Assembly: GCA_023259675.1 (NCBI GenBank)
Contig: JALRGT010000001.1
Span: forward strand, 1-64,000
Direction of reading: 5' to 3'
DNA: 64,000 nt
Origin: Flavobacterium sp.
GTDB lineage: Bacteria > Bacteroidota > Bacteroidia > Flavobacteriales > Flavobacteriaceae
In this document: one piece after another, positions 61,784 to 64,000 of the stretch
Layout of the letters: each line of letters begins with the position of its first letter
Numbering within the stretch: position 1 is the stretch's first letter
Notes under the pieces: generated by a model
Told to the model about the DNA's origin: nothing
What the model saw: the letters and a program-made list of their open reading frames with translations, nothing else
The model's database searches: none
Made by a program: the position numbers and the translations under genes

Positions 61784-63325
61784 TTATTTTACGCCGTGCA
61801 TTAATTTTTTCATCAATGGAGACAAAATTAGCATCAGTATTCCAGCTCCAATTGGAACAACTGTAAAGATAAGAAAAAATGTGGTCAAACTATATTGAGC
61901 CGTTATCGATTCAATCATTCCTCCCATGGAACCCGCCAACTTATTCCCCATACCAATGAATAAGTAATAAACCCCGAACATAATCCCAATCCAGGTTGCC
62001 GGAACCAGTTTACTTACATAAGATAATCCAACAGGAGAAATACATAATTCCCCTAGTGTATGCAATAAATAGGCTGCAATTAACCAAAACATACTTACTC
62101 TTACCACAGAATCGGTATTGATTCCAATACTGCCATACGCTAAAAAACCAAATCCCAATCCTAACAAAGCAAGCCCTAAACCAAATTTCATAGGTCCCGA
62201 GATATTATATTTACTTTCCCACCATTTGGAGAAAAAAGGCGCAAAAACGACAATAAACAAAGAGTTTAGAATCCCAAACCAAGTAGCCGGAACTTCCGTT
62301 TCTGTTGCATAATACTCTCTTCCTACTTTCCAAAGGACTATTCCCCAAATTATGATAAAACTTAGAGATAAAATCAGATTTCCAGCGGTAAATTCCTTTA
62401 TTGTTTTCGAAAAAAGTTTTAATAATACATAGGTAATTATCAATAAAGGTCCAATGGTCAAGACCGCATCCGTAATTTTAAAAATAGAAGCACTACTCCC
62501 AAACAATTCCCTTTGTGTAAATTTTTCCGCAAAAATTGTCATCGAACCACCGGCCTGTTCAAAGGCTGCCCAAAAGAAAATGGTAAACACCGAAAAAATT
62601 AATACCGCTATAATTCGATCGCGAATAATATAGCCAGGAACATTCTCTTTTGATGCTTTATCTTTTGATGCTTGTTTAGAAGCTGCCGTTGGTTTTAAAC
62701 CAATAGTTCCAAAGATATTTTGTGTGTAATAAAACTGTAACATTCCGAAAAACATAAAAATCCCTGCTAATCCGAAGCCCCAACTCCAAGAGATTTTTTC
62801 TCCAATATACCCACAAAGCATAATTCCTAAAAAAGCACCCGCATTAACGCCCATATAAAATAAAGAATAAGCTCCGTCTTTTTTTTCTGGATGACTTTCA
62901 TAGGCATTAGAAATTATTGAAGTCATATTAGGCTTAAACAATCCATTCCCCACAATAAGACAACCTATCCCAACATATAGAAAAAAAGGGGTCTCAACAG
63001 CCATTGCAGCATGACCACAAGTCATAATTATAGCTCCCAAAATTACAGCCCAACGATATCCTAAATAACGGTCGGCAATAAAACCTCCAATTACCGGCGT
63101 AAAATAGACAGTCATGGTATAAGATCCATACAAACCCATTGCTTCTTCGACACTCCAGGCCCAGCCTCCCTTAGCAATTGAACTGGTCAAAAACAATACT
63201 AATAGCGCTCTCATTCCATAATACGAAAAACGCTCCCACATTTCAGTAAAAAAAAGGACAAATAATCCGGCAGGATGCCCTAAAACCGTGTCTTTAAAAA
63301 ATGGATCAACAGTATCTTTATTCAT
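61784..63325 (-). CDS. POT family proton-dependent oligopeptide transporter (first copy)
   Basis: This 513-residue MFS transporter of the POT/PTR family has about 14 helices. It has the motif EMWERFSYYGMRALLVLF near residue 28 (the ExxERF proton-coupling motif) and GGFIADRYLGYRW near residue 80. FYMGVNAGAFLG is near residue 155 and the C-terminal helix signature AAYLLHTLGELCISPVGLSYVSKL. It takes up di- and tripeptides with protons. A second homologous gene lies 12 bases upstream on the same strand. Confidence 0.93.
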   Translation of the reverse strand: MNKDTVDPFFKDTVLGHPAGLFVLFFTEMWERFSYYGMRALLVLFLTSSIAKGGWAWSVEEAMGLYGSYTMTVYFTPVIGGFIADRYLGYRWAVILGAIIMTCGHAAMAVETPFFLYVGIGCLIVGNGLFKPNMTSIISNAYESHPEKKDGAYSLFYMGVNAGAFLGIMLCGYIGEKISWSWGFGLAGIFMFFGMLQFYYTQNIFGTIGLKPTAASKQASKDKASKENVPGYIIRDRIIAVLIFSVFTIFFWAAFEQAGGSMTIFAEKFTQRELFGSSASIFKITDAVLTIGPLLIITYVLLKLFSKTIKEFTAGNLILSLSFIIIWGIVLWKVGREYYATETEVPATWFGILNSLFIVVFAPFFSKWWESKYNISGPMKFGLGLALLGLGFGFLAYGSIGINTDSVVRVSMFWLIAAYLLHTLGELCISPVGLSYVSKLVPATWIGIMFGVYYLFIGMGNKLAGSMGGMIESITAQYSLTTFFLIFTVVPIGAGILMLILSPLMKKLMHGVK

Positions 63326-63337
63326 TATAAAATTAAT

Positions 63338-64000
63338 TTAGTTTGAAACTTCAAATTCGTTGTCTTCGGCTCCATGTGTTAACACTTTCAATTTTTTTAG
63401 AAAGACAATAATTAACAATCCGAAAAGCATACAAAAAATAGCAATTCCTGTAAAAATAGTATATTCTCCCAATTCAGATGCAGACTCTCCTAAAATACCT
63501 GCCAATTTATTTCCAAAACCAGTCATGGCGAAATAAATCCCCATCATTATTGAGCTGTATTTTGCCGGTGATAACTTGGTGATAAAAGACAATGAAACCG
63601 GAGAAGAGCAAAGTTCGCCAATAGTATGAAACAAATAGGCCAGTACCAACCAATACATTGCAGAAGACCCTTCGGTATCAAATTGTGCTGCAGCAGCAGT
63701 CATGAATAAAAACCCAAAACCCATAATCATCGTTCCTATTGCCATTTTAAACAAGGAAGAAGCTTCTTTATTCTTCAATTTCCTCTTCGCCCATATTGAT
63801 GCAACCCCAGTTCCCAAAATGATTATAAAGAAGGCATTCAAGGATTGAAACCAAGAAGCCGGCACCGTATTTCCAATTAAAGGCAATGAAAAGGACAACA
63901 CTCTATCTGTCTTTTCAGAAGTATAAATATTCATTAAACCACCCGCTTGCTCAAAAGCTCCCCAAAAAACGATTACAATCAAAAAAGACAATAATAAAAC
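63338..64000 (-). CDS. POT family oligopeptide transporter (second copy, cut by window edge)
   Basis: This is the C-terminal part of a second POT transporter. The reading frame stays open to the last base of the window, so the ORF-track start at 63991 is not real. Visible family features are VFWGAFEQAGG at the visible N-terminal end and AYLFHTIGELCSSPVSLSFITKLSP, matching the same helices in the neighbour at 61784. It precedes that gene in transcription with a 12-base gap, so the pair is an operon of tandem duplicates. Confidence 0.9.
   Translation of the reverse strand, partial: VLLLSFLIVIVFWGAFEQAGGLMNIYTSEKTDRVLSFSLPLIGNTVPASWFQSLNAFFIIILGTGVASIWAKRKLKNKEASSLFKMAIGTMIMGFGFLFMTAAAAQFDTEGSSAMYWLVLAYLFHTIGELCSSPVSLSFITKLSPAKYSSIMMGIYFAMTGFGNKLAGILGESASELGEYTIFTGIAIFCMLFGLLIIVFLKKLKVLTHGAEDNEFEVSN

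Noticed and set aside
1-64000. CRISPR arrays, IS elements, prophage, rRNA and tRNA genes
   Set aside because: No regularly spaced direct repeats, transposase or integrase ORFs, phage genes or cloverleaf sequences were found; all larger ORFs are explained by housekeeping or accessory metabolic genes.

Overview
The window is a chromosomal segment of a low-GC Bacteroidota bacterium, almost certainly a member of the Flavobacteriaceae and most likely Flavobacterium. This is inferred from promoters with the Bacteroidota -7 box TAnnTTTG, a PorT-type gliding/T9SS protein, a TamL lipoprotein, a methionine synthase split into two genes, a siroheme reductase with a HEPN tail, and intergenic palindromes of types I recall from flavobacterial genomes. 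No database search was possible.

Region 1 (1-16 kb, mostly minus strand) is a sulfur assimilation block. It contains APS reductase (cysH), ATP sulfurylase (cysD, cysN), siroheme sulfite/nitrite reductase, siroheme synthesis (cobA and precorrin-2 dehydrogenase), a ferredoxin-NADP reductase-like flavoprotein that may supply electrons, and methionine synthase in two pieces. A divergent TauE/SafE permease and an Rrf2 regulator with four cysteines lie next to it, with an operator-like palindrome at the predicted cysH transcription start.

Region 2 (14.4-24.3 kb) covers homoserine and methionine synthesis. A SAM-I riboswitch precedes metX-thrA-(small membrane protein)-osmC-metZ on the minus strand. 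Further along are metY on the minus strand and metK on the plus strand, the latter behind a SAM-II riboswitch with two extra hairpins. The most unusual feature is a duplicated promoter/leader-peptide/terminator cassette. One copy stands in front of metY. The other is an orphan copy about 1.5 kb away in front of a 29-codon ORF. Both leaders have 22 codons and end in CG(S/Y)TIA-stop, and both share a TTTGGATAWTCCAA palindrome over the -33 region. This looks like a Cys/Met attenuation system that I do not recognise.

Region 3 (24-45.7 kb) is mostly housekeeping: deoxynucleoside kinase, a membrane pyrophosphatase with a Cys-rich tail, soluble pyrophosphatase, a DUF5686 outer membrane protein, PDH E1-beta, ETF beta/alpha, a DUF151 nuclease-like protein, thyA, folA, ubiE/menG, porT, an rRNA methyltransferase, tamL, fructose-bisphosphate aldolase, accD without its zinc-ribbon cysteines, and a MacB-like permease.

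Region 4 (45.8-64 kb) carries purH and the rod-shape/elongasome cluster mreB-mreC-mreD-pbp2-rodA. It continues with a secreted nuclease, a C-terminal processing protease, surE, lpxB, an NlpC/P60 lipoprotein, comEC, a thioredoxin-like protein and two tandem POT peptide transporters, the last cut by the window edge. I saw no rRNA, tRNA, CRISPR array, IS element or prophage.
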